From Actinoplanes couchii (lineage in GTDB: Bacteria > Actinomycetota > Actinomycetes > Mycobacteriales > Micromonosporaceae): a stretch of DNA of 64,000 nt. The notes under the pieces are model-generated. The model made no database searches. It was not told where the DNA came from and saw only the letters and a program-made list of their open reading frames with translations. The stretch is from NCBI RefSeq assembly GCF_016862075.1, contig NZ_BOMG01000042.1, positions 124,001 to 188,000 of the forward strand, given 5' to 3'. The number at the start of each line of letters is the position of its first letter. The first letter of the stretch is position 1. A program made the position numbers and the translations under genes. Of this stretch, positions 48,625 to 56,878 are shown piece after piece.

Positions 48625-49182
48625 GTGACCGATACCTCTCCGCCCAGGCCGCGGACCCGCTGGGTGGTCCTTGCCGTTGTCGCCGTCGGTGCCCTCGCTG
48701 CCGTCACGCTCGGCGTCCAGCGGGCCGGCGCCCACCAGGACGGGCCCGGTCCGCGCGCTGTCGTGTCACTGCCGCCCGTCTCACCCGGCGTCGCCGGTGC
48801 CGGTTATGTGGGCAGCCGCTGGCGTCTGACCGGCGTGACGGACGCCCGCGGCACCACCGAGATCCCCGAATCCACCGACGCGTGGATCGAGCTGGCCGCC
48901 GACGGCAGATTCGTCGCGTTCGACGGCTGCAACACGATCAGCGGGCCCGTCGACACCACCAGCACCGGCTTCGACATCACCGACGCGCTGTCCACCCTTG
49001 TCGGGTGCCTCGACGGCGACCCCGCCGCGCAGGCTGCCATCATCGGCATGGACGCGATGACGTCGGGCCCGGCCGGCCAGACCATACACACCACCATCCT
49101 GTCGGCGGACCCGTCACAGTCGACCGTCCAGGCCGGCGGCGTCCGGCTGACCTTCACCCGATCCGGCCCGGCCGGTAGATAG
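48625..49182 (+). CDS. META-domain (HslJ-like) exported protein
   Basis: 185 residues from GTG 48625; TACAGT (48612-48617) lies 7 bases upstream, indicating a leaderless mRNA. One N-terminal membrane helix or uncleaved signal ('RWVVLAVVAVGALAAVTLGV') precedes a META domain (about 62-180): 'YVGSRWRLTGVTDARG', 'WIELAADGRFVAFDGCNTISGPVDTT', 'TTLVGC'-type Cys. HslJ relatives are periplasmic or surface proteins linked to antibiotic and heat resistance. The two Cys residues may form a disulfide. Its own promoter implies a separate unit from the His-rich gene. Confidence 0.8.
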   Translation: MTDTSPPRPRTRWVVLAVVAVGALAAVTLGVQRAGAHQDGPGPRAVVSLPPVSPGVAGAGYVGSRWRLTGVTDARGTTEIPESTDAWIELAADGRFVAFDGCNTISGPVDTTSTGFDITDALSTLVGCLDGDPAAQAAIIGMDAMTSGPAGQTIHTTILSADPSQSTVQAGGVRLTFTRSGPAGR

Positions 49183-49252
49183 GACGCCACCAGTGAACGC
49201 GCCGGCCGTCCGGGCAACCGCCGGAATCCCCGCCCCTCAGCGCGGGGCGAAG

Positions 49253-49849
49253 TCAAGAGGGAGCGGTGGCGCCGTGCAGGAACAGGTCGACGATCTGTTC
49301 TGCTGACAGGGCCGGATGTTGTGGCCGGGGGATCTGGATGCCGCTGAGGGCGAGGCCGAGGAATGCCTCCGCCAGGATGCCGGCGGGCAGGGCCAGGGTC
49401 GGCTCGTCCGGGTCGAGGACTCTGGTGACGGCTTCCCGGATGTCGATCATTTTTCCGATCCCCCGGAAATCCCGGCGATCGAAAGACCAGGGGACCGGCG
49501 TCTCGGCAGCATCGGCACGGTAGAGCGCGTCGACGTCGGTCCGGATGCGGTGGTAGTAGGCGTCCAGGATGGCGATCACCTGCACGAGGCGGGCGGCGAG
49601 GGGCAGAGTTGCGGGGATCGCGTCCATCTGGCGTACCGCCTCGGTCGGGTCGGTTGCCGCGCTCACGGTTGCCGCTATCGCCGCCGTGCATGCCTGGAGG
49701 ATCGACTCCTTGTCGGTGAAGACGGTGAGCAGTTCGGGCTCGGGGACGTTGGCTGCCTGGGCTATCTGGGCCGTGGTCAGGGATGAGGACTGGGCCAGGA
49801 GCGGCAGCGCCGCCCGCACGATGGTGTGACGGAGCTGCTCCGGGTCCAC
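49253..49849 (-). CDS. TetR-family transcriptional regulator
   Basis: The preferred start is GTG 49849 (198 residues), as TACCCT ends 7 bases upstream; a TTG at 49876 would add nine residues. The helix-turn-helix is divergent: 'LRHTIVRAALPLLAQSSSLTTAQIAQAANVPEPELLTVFTDKESILQACTAAI'. The C-terminal domain ('RLVQVIAILDAYYHRIRTDVDALYRAD' and 'ILAEAFLGLALSGIQIPRPQHPALSAEQIVDLFLHG') is typical of TetR ligand domains. It is convergent with the META gene. A GC-rich hairpin in 49227-49248 is too weak to call a terminator. Confidence 0.8.
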   Translation of the reverse strand: MDPEQLRHTIVRAALPLLAQSSSLTTAQIAQAANVPEPELLTVFTDKESILQACTAAIAATVSAATDPTEAVRQMDAIPATLPLAARLVQVIAILDAYYHRIRTDVDALYRADAAETPVPWSFDRRDFRGIGKMIDIREAVTRVLDPDEPTLALPAGILAEAFLGLALSGIQIPRPQHPALSAEQIVDLFLHGATAPS

Positions 49850-49876
49850 GGAGACCAGGGTACGAACCGGGGACAA

Positions 49877-49910
49877 GGTAGGCCCGGACGAGCAGCGGTC
49901 CGGGCCTACC
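49877..49910 (-). terminator. Hairpin terminator of the sigma factor operon
   Basis: GGTAGGCCCGGAC (49877-49889) pairs perfectly with GTCCGGGCCTACC (49898-49910) around 8 bases. It begins 9 bases after the stop of the membrane protein at 49920. The T tract is short (TTGT), common in high-GC actinomycetes. Confidence 0.7.
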
Positions 49911-49919
49911 GAGGAGTAC

Positions 49920-50648
49920 TCAATCGGCGGCGTGCAGCTTGGCGCCCTTGGCGTCGTACGCGGTGATGTCGGTCAAGGTGGCCGGCGGTGAGCCCGGGGG
50001 GAAGTCGAACCAGAAGATCTGGGTGTTGCTCTCCTCGTCGAAGGCGGTCCACGGCGCCCGTTTCGCTGCGACCGTCGCACCGGTGCCGGTGTCGCGGGCG
50101 GTGATCTTCGCAGCGTCGCCCACGTAGTAGCCGAAGGTCGGGGTGGTGCGGTCGCCGAGCAGGCGACCGGCCCGGACCGCGTGGAAGCCAGGGGAGAGCC
50201 GGTCGGCGCCCGGCGGGTCGGTGCTGACGATCTCGGGGCGGAAGTCGTCGAAGGTGCCCTTGACGGTGGTTCCCAGGATCAGGGTGAGCGACCTCTCCAG
50301 CCGGTTCGGGTCGCTCGTCTCGGTGTAGAGGATCCATCGGCGGCCGTCGGCCTTCTGGCCGGTCTCGACGATCGTGCCGACCACGCCGGGAGCCGAGGAG
50401 TTGCCTGTCGACGGCAGCGCCGACGGGCCGGCCACCGGGACCTGGCGGAGCGGAACCCCGAGGTTCACCAGCTGGCTGCCGCCGACGAGCAGCGCTACCA
50501 CCGCCAGTGCGGACGCACCACCGACGGCGAGTCTGCGGCGCCTACGGATGCTGCCACCGGCGGCCATCACGTGTTGCAGGTCCAGGGGGGCGGGCCGGAA
50601 GTCGGGCGGTGAGTGCATGGCGTCCTTCAGATCGTCCAGCTGCGTCAT
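49920..50648 (-). CDS. Membrane protein paired with the SigE-type sigma factor
   Basis: The start is ATG 50648 (ATGA overlap with the sigma gene), giving 242 residues. The N-terminal 'MTQLDDLKDAMHSPPDFRPAPLDLQHVMAAGGSIRRRRR' is cytoplasmic and basic, followed by one membrane helix (about 42-62) and an extracellular domain of unknown fold ('GTIVETGQKADGRRWILYTET...'). This layout is common in actinomycete SigE-family operons, where the membrane protein may act as anti-sigma factor or output. There is no zinc-binding ZAS motif (HxxxCxxC), so a classical anti-sigma role is uncertain. A hairpin terminator follows. Confidence 0.75.
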   Translation of the reverse strand: MTQLDDLKDAMHSPPDFRPAPLDLQHVMAAGGSIRRRRRLAVGGASALAVVALLVGGSQLVNLGVPLRQVPVAGPSALPSTGNSSAPGVVGTIVETGQKADGRRWILYTETSDPNRLERSLTLILGTTVKGTFDDFRPEIVSTDPPGADRLSPGFHAVRAGRLLGDRTTPTFGYYVGDAAKITARDTGTGATVAAKRAPWTAFDEESNTQIFWFDFPPGSPPATLTDITAYDAKGAKLHAAD

Positions 50649-51166
50649 AGTCCTGCACCTGCTTCCGTCTCGGTTCGTAGCGGCGGCACGGAGCCGACCG
50701 TGATGCGCAGTTTCGCCAGGGCGCGGGAGTTGAGGCTCTTGACCGTGCCGGCGGACAGGTCGAGTTCGCGGGACACCTCCGCCTCGCTGGCGTCGAAGAA
50801 GTGCCGCAGCACGATCACCGCCCGCTCCCGCGGCGACAGCGCCTGCAGCGCGCCGATCAGCCAGCGCCGTTTCGACACCACGTCGGCGACGTCCTCGGTG
50901 GCCTGCCGGTCCGGCATGGTCTCGGTCGCGTACTCCCGCATGGGGCGGCGCCACTGGTCGGTGACCAGGTTGGTGAGCACCGTGCGGGCGTATGCGTACG
51001 GATCCTTGCGCCGGACCCGCCCCCACGCGGCGTACACCCGGACCAGGGTGGCCTGTGCCGCTTCCTCGGCCTGGTGCTGATCGCCGGTGAGCAGGTACGC
51101 CGCCCGTTGCAGCCGGGCCGAACTGGCCTCGGCGAAAGCGATGAAGTCCGCGTCACCGCGCGCCAT
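50645..51166 (-). CDS. SigE-family RNA polymerase sigma-70 factor
   Basis: The start is ATG 51166 with GGAAAGA upstream; GTG 51181 would add five residues. 173 residues, typical of the actinobacterial SigE (ECF-like) family. Region 2: 'FIAFAEASSARLQRAAYLLTGDQHQAEEAAQATLVRVYAAWGRVRRKDPYAYARTVLTNLVTDQWRR'. Region 4: 'LQALSPRERAVIVLRHFFDASEAEVSRELDLSAGTVKSLNSRALAKLR'. It directs polymerase to a small regulon, often cell-envelope stress. It is coupled to the membrane protein that follows and lies just downstream of a SpoIIE phosphatase gene (28 bp), a possible partner in signalling. Confidence 0.9.
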   Translation of the reverse strand: MARGDADFIAFAEASSARLQRAAYLLTGDQHQAEEAAQATLVRVYAAWGRVRRKDPYAYARTVLTNLVTDQWRRPMREYATETMPDRQATEDVADVVSKRRWLIGALQALSPRERAVIVLRHFFDASEAEVSRELDLSAGTVKSLNSRALAKLRITVGSVPPLRTETEAGAGL

Positions 51167-51209
51167 CGGAGGTCTTTCCACGTTTCATGAGCATCAAGAC
51201 GAGTGGGTG

Positions 51210-52391
51210 TCAGGTTTGGTTGCGCCGGTCCGGAAGAGATTGCCACTGCAGGAGGGCCGCGGTGGCGTCGTCGCGCAGTTCGCCGTTCTCGTACGACACG
51301 ATGGTGTGTATCAACCGGCGCATCGTCTCGGCCGGGGCGTTGCCCTGGAGCAGGGCGTCCAGGATGAACTCGCTCAACCGGTCCGGCCCGAACTGGGTGC
51401 CGGCGGTGTCCCGGGCCTCGGTGATGCCGTCGGTGTAGAGGATCAGGGTGTCGCCCGGTTCCAGTTGGGTCTCGGCCACCCGTGGCGGCCGGTTGGCCAG
51501 GTGTTCCAGCCCGAGCGGCAGCGTGTCGGGGGTGGGTAGCGACGGCAGCCGCCGGCCGGCCCGCAGGTGGATCTCGGCGGGGTGCCCGGCGCTGATCCGC
51601 CGGTACCGGCCGGTGACCATGTCGAGTTCGGCCAGCAGGGCGGTCACGAAGTACCCGGGGTGCTGGGCGCGGACCCACTTGTCGATGGAGCGGCACGTGT
51701 CGACCAGGGAGAGACCCGAGCGACGGGCGTTGCGGTACGTGTTGAGGGTCAGCGTGGCCAGGGCGCTGGCTTGGATGCCGTGCCCGACCGTGTCGAAGAG
51801 CGCCACGTGCAGGGTGTCGCCGTTGGCCGCGTAGTCGAAGGCGTCGCCGCCCACGTCGTAACAGGGCTCCAGGACGGCCGCGACGGTGGTGCCGTCGATG
51901 GCGTACGTCAGGGGCGGCAGTTGATTCCAGATGATCTCCGCGGCGAGCTGCATCGGCAGCCGGCGGCGGGTGTGCTCGACCGCGTCGCCGTAGAAGCGGC
52001 GGCTGGCGATCAACTCGGCGACCAGTGCCGCGATGATCTCCAGATCGTGCAGGGCGGATGCCGGTGGATGCTCCTTGACCCGCAGTTCCAGCACGCCGAG
52101 CCGTTCGGCCCCGTGCAGCAGCGGCAGCCAGAGGGCCCCGGCGTGCCACTGCCGCCGGGAGGTGGTGAAGGCCCGCCCGGCCGCGGTATCGGCCACCGTG
52201 ATCGCCGCCGTGTTGTCCTGCGACGTGCGCAGCGGATGCAGCGCCATCTGACCGTAATCGGCCAGCAGCACGATCGCGCTCTCCGCGTCGAGCAGCGGCG
52301 CGGTGGCCGCGAGCACCGCCGGCAGGTCCTCGGCCCGCCCGCGGTGCCGTAGGTCCATGAGCCGCCGGACGGCCTCCATCGATTCCAGCAT
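51210..52391 (-). CDS. GAF-SpoIIE-type PP2C phosphatase
   Basis: 393 residues from ATG 52391. Residues about 10-145 form a GAF-like sensor ('LPAVLAATAPLLDAESAIVLLADYGQ', 'GALWLPLLHGAERLGVLELRV'). Residues about 155-390 are a PP2C/SpoIIE phosphatase: 'PCYDVGGDAFDYAANGDTLHVALFDTVGHGIQASALATL' (metal-binding Asp/Gly motif), 'PLLILYTDGITEAR'-type motif as 'DTLILYTDGITEAR', and 'ELRDDATAALLQW'. Such RsbU/RsbP-like enzymes dephosphorylate anti-sigma antagonists. The neighbouring sigma factor is not of the SigB type, so a direct link is uncertain. No transmembrane segment. Confidence 0.88.
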   Translation of the reverse strand: MLESMEAVRRLMDLRHRGRAEDLPAVLAATAPLLDAESAIVLLADYGQMALHPLRTSQDNTAAITVADTAAGRAFTTSRRQWHAGALWLPLLHGAERLGVLELRVKEHPPASALHDLEIIAALVAELIASRRFYGDAVEHTRRRLPMQLAAEIIWNQLPPLTYAIDGTTVAAVLEPCYDVGGDAFDYAANGDTLHVALFDTVGHGIQASALATLTLNTYRNARRSGLSLVDTCRSIDKWVRAQHPGYFVTALLAELDMVTGRYRRISAGHPAEIHLRAGRRLPSLPTPDTLPLGLEHLANRPPRVAETQLEPGDTLILYTDGITEARDTAGTQFGPDRLSEFILDALLQGNAPAETMRRLIHTIVSYENGELRDDATAALLQWQSLPDRRNQT

Positions 52392-52485
52392 CGGATCCCA
52401 TCATTCAGCCCACCGGCCGAAAAAGCACCGGGTCGCATGATGGGATCACCCCGACAGGCCGACACGAAACGCAGGGGGAGAGAAC

Positions 52486-53325
52486 ATGGTCGTTCCCATC
52501 GCCGTCACCGGCGCCACCGGGCGGCTGGGCGGGCGGATCGCCCGGCGGCTGGCGAGCGCCGGGGCGGCCCAGCGGCTGCTGGTCCGCGATCCGGCACGTG
52601 CCCCGGAGTTGCCCGGCGCCACCGCGGTGACCGCCTCCTACGCCGACGCGGCCGCGGCGCGCGCCGCGTTGGAGCAGGTGGAGACAGTGTTGATGGTGTC
52701 GGCGTCGGAGACCCTGGACCGGGTCGGTGAGCATGTCACGTTCATCGACGCCGCGGTGGCCGCCGGGGTCCGGAACCTGGTCTACATCTCGTTCTACGGC
52801 GCCGCGCCGGACGCCACGTTCACCCTGGCGCGTGACCACTGGGCCACCGAGCAGCATCTCAACGGCACGGGTCTGCGGGTGACGTTCCTGCGGGACAACC
52901 TGTACGCCGACTTCCTGCCGGGCCTGGCCGGCGCCGACGGGGTGATCCGTGGCCCGGCCGGGGACGGGCGGGTGGCGGCGGTCGCGCAGGACGACATCGC
53001 CGACGCCGCGACCGCCGTCCTGCTCGACCCGGCGGCGCACGCGGGGCGGACCTATTCGCTGACCGGTCCCGCGGCGCTCAGCATGGCCGAGGTCGCGGCG
53101 GTGCTGACGTCGGCGACCGGGCGCGAGGTCTCCTACCAGCAGGAGACGATTGCCGAGGCGTACGAATCCCGGAAGGTCTTCCAGGCCCCGGACTGGGAGG
53201 TCGACGCGTGGGTGTCGACCTACACCGCCATCGCGGCGGGGGAACTGGCCGGTGTCACCACCGACGTCGCCGACCTGACCGGCCACCCCGCCACCAGCCT
53301 GGAGCAGCTGCTCTCACAGCCCTGA
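52486..53325 (+). CDS. NmrA-like NAD(P)H-binding protein
   Basis: 279 residues from ATG 52486, with AGGGGGA about 10 bases upstream. The Rossmann motif 'VTGATGRLGGRIARRLASAG' and 'YISFYGAAPDATFTLARDHWATEQHLNGTGLRVTFLRDNLYADFLPGLAG' match the NmrA/atypical SDR group, related to NAD(P)H:quinone oxidoreductase QorB and redox sensors. The active-site Tyr-x3-Lys is absent (HWATEQ instead), so it may be a sensor or use a different mechanism. It is divergent from the phosphatase gene. Its 3' end overlaps the convergent FAD monooxygenase by 12 bp. Confidence 0.85.
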   Translation: MVVPIAVTGATGRLGGRIARRLASAGAAQRLLVRDPARAPELPGATAVTASYADAAAARAALEQVETVLMVSASETLDRVGEHVTFIDAAVAAGVRNLVYISFYGAAPDATFTLARDHWATEQHLNGTGLRVTFLRDNLYADFLPGLAGADGVIRGPAGDGRVAAVAQDDIADAATAVLLDPAAHAGRTYSLTGPAALSMAEVAAVLTSATGREVSYQQETIAEAYESRKVFQAPDWEVDAWVSTYTAIAAGELAGVTTDVADLTGHPATSLEQLLSQP

Positions 53326-54696
53326 CCAGTATCGAAGCGCCTGCTCCGGGCTGTCGTCGCCGTCGACCAGGGCCCAGGCGACGTGGCCGTCGGGGCGCAG
53401 CAGGACCGCCCGTAGCTCCGGCTGCCCGGGGCAGGACGCTTCGATCACCCGGACCCGGTCCGACCAGGGCCGCATGGCGCCCGTCCCGGACAGGTCGAGC
53501 AGCACCGGGCCGCCGTCGGTGGCGCCGGGTGCCAGGTCCGGGCACAGCCGCCCGACCCACGGGTGGTCGCCGCCGCCGGGCATGTCGTAGCGGGTGTCGA
53601 GACCGGTCAGCACCTCGGCGAAGGCCCGGTTCCCGTCGGGGTGCGCGGCGACCCGGGTGAGCATCTCGACCAGTGGCTGCAGCTCCGCACCGGCGTTGCC
53701 GAGCAGCGTCTGGGCCCGGGTGGCGGCGAGAACCCGCGAACCGGCCGCGTGCCGTTCGGTGTGGTAGCTCTCCAGCAGATGGTCCGGTGCGGTGCCGTGC
53801 ACGGTGGCGGCCAGTTTCCAGCCCAGGTTGAACGCGTCGTCGAGTGCCACGTTCACCCCGATCGCCCCGGCCGGGGGATGGATGTGCGCGGCGTCCCCGG
53901 CCAGGATCACCCGCCCGTGCACGTACCGGTCGGCCTGCCGGGCGGCGTCGCCGAACCGGGACACCCAGCGCGGCCTGACGAGTTCCACGTGCCGGCCGAG
54001 GGTCTGATCCACAGCGGACTGCAGTGCCTCCAGGGTCGCCGGGGTGGACGGTTGAGGGTCCTCGGCCAGGATCCGGACGTAGCCGGGCCGGGGGATCACC
54101 ACCACCGTGCCGGCGGGCCCGGCCGTCGGGCCGTACGGCAGCGCCTCCGGGTCGGCCAGTTCGACGTCGCCGAGCAGCCAGTGCATGCCGGCGTCGGTGC
54201 CGGGGAAGTTGATGCCGGCCCGCTTGCGGACGGTGCTGCGGCCGCCGTCGCAGCCCACCACGTACGCCGCGCGCAGGCGCTCGCCGTTCACCGTGGCGAT
54301 CACCGCGTCGCCGGTCTGCTCCAGCGCCTGCAACTCCTGACCACGGCGGACGTCGGCGCCGGTCCGGATCGCCTGTTGCTCCAGGTGTTCCTCGACCCGG
54401 GTCTGCGGGATCCCCAGCGTGTACGGGTGACCGGTGAACGTCCCGGCCAGCCCGAGCGTGACCGGCAGCGAGCCGAACGCGGCATGCGGCACCGGCCAGC
54501 CCTCGGCGATCAGGGGCGCGGCCAGCCCGCGCCGGGCCAGCAGATCCAGCGAGCGGGCGTTGAGGGTGAACCCGCGGCAGTACGCGGGCCGTTGCGCGTC
54601 GCGTTCGACGACCGCCACCCCGACGCCGGCCAGCCGGAGTTCGCAGGCGAGCATCAGCCCGGCCGGTCCGGCCCCGGCGATCAGCACGTCGATCAT
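53314..54696 (-). CDS. FAD-dependent aromatic monooxygenase
   Basis: The start is ATG 54696 (ATGA overlap with PadR), giving 460 residues. FAD-binding GxGxxG: 'DVLIAGAGPAGLMLACELRLAGVGVAVVERD'; the DG motif 'YVVGCDGGRSTVRKRAG'; the GD motif 'GRVILAGDAAHIHPPAGAIGVNVALDDAFNLGWKLA'. This is class A flavin monooxygenase of the PheA/TetX/MhpA type, with a shortened C-terminal thioredoxin-like part. These enzymes hydroxylate phenolic compounds or inactivate antibiotics such as rifampicin or tetracycline. Coupling to a PadR regulator, known for sensing phenolic acids or drugs, supports an inducible detoxification role. Confidence 0.9.
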   Translation of the reverse strand: MIDVLIAGAGPAGLMLACELRLAGVGVAVVERDAQRPAYCRGFTLNARSLDLLARRGLAAPLIAEGWPVPHAAFGSLPVTLGLAGTFTGHPYTLGIPQTRVEEHLEQQAIRTGADVRRGQELQALEQTGDAVIATVNGERLRAAYVVGCDGGRSTVRKRAGINFPGTDAGMHWLLGDVELADPEALPYGPTAGPAGTVVVIPRPGYVRILAEDPQPSTPATLEALQSAVDQTLGRHVELVRPRWVSRFGDAARQADRYVHGRVILAGDAAHIHPPAGAIGVNVALDDAFNLGWKLAATVHGTAPDHLLESYHTERHAAGSRVLAATRAQTLLGNAGAELQPLVEMLTRVAAHPDGNRAFAEVLTGLDTRYDMPGGGDHPWVGRLCPDLAPGATDGGPVLLDLSGTGAMRPWSDRVRVIEASCPGQPELRAVLLRPDGHVAWALVDGDDSPEQALRYWSGL

Positions 54697-55286
54697 GCGG
54701 ACCACGTCCCGTCGGCGGCGGGCCAGGTCAGGGTGCCGTCCCGGATCTCGTCGCGGGTCCGCACCGTCCACTCGAGTTCGGCCGCCAGCACGTGCAGGCC
54801 GTACTCGCCCTCGATCATGAAGAGCCGGGGGAGCAGGCCGGATCCGACGGTGTCGGCCATCATCTGCCGGGCCTCGGTGATCTGCAGCTCCAGCTGGCCG
54901 GCCCGTTCGCCGAGGGCGTCGGCGGCCCGCTCCGGGCCGAGCGCGCCCAGGTAGGAGACGGCGGCCAGGAACTTCGGGTACTCCACCACCGGGGTGCGGA
55001 TCAGCTCGTCGACCCAGCTGACAAATTCCTGCTGCCCGGTCTCGGTGGTGGTGTAGACGGTCCGCTCCGGCCGGCGGCCGTCCTTGACGGTTTCGACCGG
55101 CGTGATCCACTCGTGCCGGACGAGGGCCGCCACCGTGTCGTACAGCGAACCGGTGGTGATTTTGAAACTGCTGTCCTTGCCTCGTTCGCGCAGCGTGGAC
55201 GCCATCTCGTAGGGGTGCATCGACTTCTCCTGGAGCAGGCCGAGCACGGCCAGCGCCAGGGTGTTGGCGACCTTTCGACGGACCAT
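54693..55286 (-). CDS. PadR-family transcriptional regulator
   Basis: 197 residues from ATG 55286. N-terminal winged helix: 'NTLALAVLGLLQEKSMHPYEMASTLRERGKDSSFKITTGSLYDTVAALVRHEWITPVETVKDGRRPERTVYTTTETGQQEFVSWV'. The C-terminal dimerisation domain is the long type ('LELQITEARQMMADTVGSG'). It overlaps the monooxygenase gene by 4 bp. The promoter TTCCGA (55341-55346), 17 bp, TATAGT (55318-55323) is covered by a repeated palindrome, its likely autoregulatory site. Confidence 0.9.
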   Translation of the reverse strand: MVRRKVANTLALAVLGLLQEKSMHPYEMASTLRERGKDSSFKITTGSLYDTVAALVRHEWITPVETVKDGRRPERTVYTTTETGQQEFVSWVDELIRTPVVEYPKFLAAVSYLGALGPERAADALGERAGQLELQITEARQMMADTVGSGLLPRLFMIEGEYGLHVLAAELEWTVRTRDEIRDGTLTWPAADGTWSA

Positions 55287-55305
55287 CGAATCCCTCGCAA
55301 TCGGT

Positions 55306-55335
55306 TAGTCGGATCCGACTATACGGATCCGACTA
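55306..55335. promoter_or_regulatory. PadR operator
   Basis: TAGTCGGATCCGACTA (55306-55321) is a perfect 16-bp palindrome. CGGATCCGACTA recurs directly at 55310-55321 and 55324-55335, so TAGTCGGATC (55306-55315) and GATCCGACTA (55326-55335) also form a longer 30-bp dyad. It overlaps the -10 and spacer of the PadR promoter. Confidence 0.65.
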
Positions 55336-55348
55336 GCCGATCGGAAGG

Positions 55349-56398
55349 TCAGGGCAGCGGCGGGAAACGCAGCACGCGGTCGTCGGTCGCGGCCGGGGTG
55401 CCGCGGCCGTCCCGGTTGCTGGTGGTCACCCACAGGGCGCCGTCGGGTGCGCGCTCCACCGTGCGCAGCCGCCCGTACGTGCCCTGCAGCCGGGCGACCG
55501 GGGTGCCCACGCCGCCCGCGCCGGTCAGTGGCACCGTCCACAGGCGCTGGCCGCGTAGGGCGGCGACGTACAGCGTGGAGCCGTCGATCTCGGCGCCGCT
55601 CGGCGAGGCCTCCGCGGTACTCCACACCACGACCGGGTTACGGAACCGGGTGTCGGTGCTGGTGCCCTCGACCGTCGGCCAGCCGTAGTTGCCACCGGCC
55701 ACGATCACGTTCACCTCGTCCCAGGTGTTCTGGCCGAACTCGGCGGCCCACAGGCGGCCCTGCGCGTCCCAGGCCAGGCCCTGCGGGTTGCGGTGGCCCA
55801 GGCTGTAGACCAGCGAGTTCGCGAACGGGTTGCCGGACGCGGGCACCCCGCCGTCCGGGCGCATCCGCAGGATCTTGCCGTTGCGGCTGGCCTGGTTCTG
55901 CGCGTTCGACGTCACGCCCGCGTCGCCGACTCCGGCGTACAGCATGCCGTCCGGGCCGAACGCGATCCGGCCGCCGTCGTGGATGCTCGCCTTCGCCAGC
56001 CCGCTCAGGATCACCTGCTGACTCGACGGGGTGTCCAGACGGAACCTGGCGATCCGGTTGTCGGAACTCGCGGTGAAGTAGACGTACACCAGATTGTCCT
56101 GGTTGAAGGTCGGTGAGACGGCCAGGCCGAGCAGTCCCGCCTCGCCGGTGGGGACGACCCCGGCGATGGTGGTGACCGTGACCGGCGCGGCGCCCGGCGT
56201 TATCCGCAGCACCCGGGCGCTGTTGCGTTCGGTAACCAGCGCGCTGCCGTCCGGTAGGAAGCCCAGGCCCCACGGGACGGTGAGGCCGCTCGCCACCACC
56301 TGCGGATCGCCCAGGTCGGGTGCCATCGCGATGGCGGGTTGCGGGCCGGCCGCCAGCAGGACCGCGGTGAGGGTGACGCCGATGAGCGTGCGGTGCAT
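55349..56398 (-). CDS. Secreted PQQ-dependent sugar dehydrogenase
   Basis: The start is ATG 56398, with GGAGG about 5 bases upstream; an ATG at 56431 is in frame but lacks support. 349 residues. A signal peptide (MHRTLIGVTLTAVLLAAGPQPAIA) is followed by the six-bladed propeller of soluble aldose/glucose dehydrogenases (YliI/GDH-B type): 'LTVPWGLGFLPDGSALVTERNSARVLRI', 'GEAGLLGLAVSPTF', 'HDGGRIAFGPDGMLYAGVGDAG' with the catalytic His, 'YSLGHRNPQGLAWDAQGRLWAAEFGQNTWDEVN', 'GGNYGWP'. It would oxidise aldoses to lactones outside the cell with PQQ. Confidence 0.88.
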   Translation of the reverse strand: MHRTLIGVTLTAVLLAAGPQPAIAMAPDLGDPQVVASGLTVPWGLGFLPDGSALVTERNSARVLRITPGAAPVTVTTIAGVVPTGEAGLLGLAVSPTFNQDNLVYVYFTASSDNRIARFRLDTPSSQQVILSGLAKASIHDGGRIAFGPDGMLYAGVGDAGVTSNAQNQASRNGKILRMRPDGGVPASGNPFANSLVYSLGHRNPQGLAWDAQGRLWAAEFGQNTWDEVNVIVAGGNYGWPTVEGTSTDTRFRNPVVVWSTAEASPSGAEIDGSTLYVAALRGQRLWTVPLTGAGGVGTPVARLQGTYGRLRTVERAPDGALWVTTSNRDGRGTPAATDDRVLRFPPLP

Positions 56399-56532
56399 GA
56401 GCACCTCCAGAGATAGGCAATCGTCAATCAATGATGCCAGTTACTGGAACTACTCGTTCTGGTCAAAACCGACAAGACGTCGTCGATCGAGGTCCGGCAG
56501 GCGATTCTGCGCCATCTGCCGGCGGTGCTGCT

Positions 56533-56646
56533 CTGGAGGATTGCGCGCACCGGCTCGGGTTCAGCGGCGCCACCAACTTCAGCAAATATTTCCATCAACG
56601 AACCGGTGGTACGCCTATCGGGTTCCGTGGAGAGGCGCGCCGCTGA
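56533..56646 (+). pseudogene. Relic of an AraC-family regulator (C-terminal HTH only)
   Basis: The frame ending in the stop at 56644-56646 reads LEDCAHRLGFSGATNFSKYFHQRTGGTPIGFR, which matches the second helix-turn-helix of AraC proteins. Upstream, the same frame gives no AraC sequence; nearby frames contain stops and unrelated residues. With no N-terminal sensor or first HTH it is a remnant. It occupies the 309-bp stretch 56399-56707, which holds nothing else but the promoter region of the sugar dehydrogenase. Confidence 0.6.
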
Positions 56647-56707
56647 TTGGTGATCCGATGTGGTGGGTATCAGGGGGTCACGGAGATACACCCCGACGAA
56701 CGGAGCA

Positions 56708-56869
56708 ATGGTCATGCTGGTCCTGGGACTCATCCTGCTGCTGCTGGGAATGCTCCTGAAGATCTCGATCCTCTACACGATCGGCATCATCCTGCTGATC
56801 ATCGGAGCGGTGCTCTGGATCCTCGGCGCGGTCGGCCGCCCGGTCGGGGGACGAAAAGTCTGGTTCTAA
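56708..56869 (+). CDS. Small membrane protein, DUF6131-like
   Basis: The start is ATG 56708 (ATG 56714 also possible), with ACGGAG close upstream, giving 53 residues. Two hydrophobic helices ('VMLVLGLILLLLGMLLKI' and 'ILYTIGIILLIIGAVLWILGAVG') and a short basic tail 'RPVGGRKVWF' match the DUF6131 family of tiny actinobacterial membrane proteins. Function unknown; often stress-expressed. Its stop (TAA) forms part of the TAACAT -10 of the next gene. Confidence 0.78.
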   Translation: MVMLVLGLILLLLGMLLKISILYTIGIILLIIGAVLWILGAVGRPVGGRKVWF

Positions 56870-56878
56870 CATGATCGA

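Noticed and set aside
49227-49248. GC hairpin after the META gene as terminator
   Set aside because: Only a 6-bp stem with no T run; not distinguishable from background in this GC content.
53563-54954. 463-codon plus-strand frame opposite the FAD monooxygenase
   Set aside because: Shadow frame; the minus-strand gene has all three FAD motifs and overlaps PadR by 4 bp.
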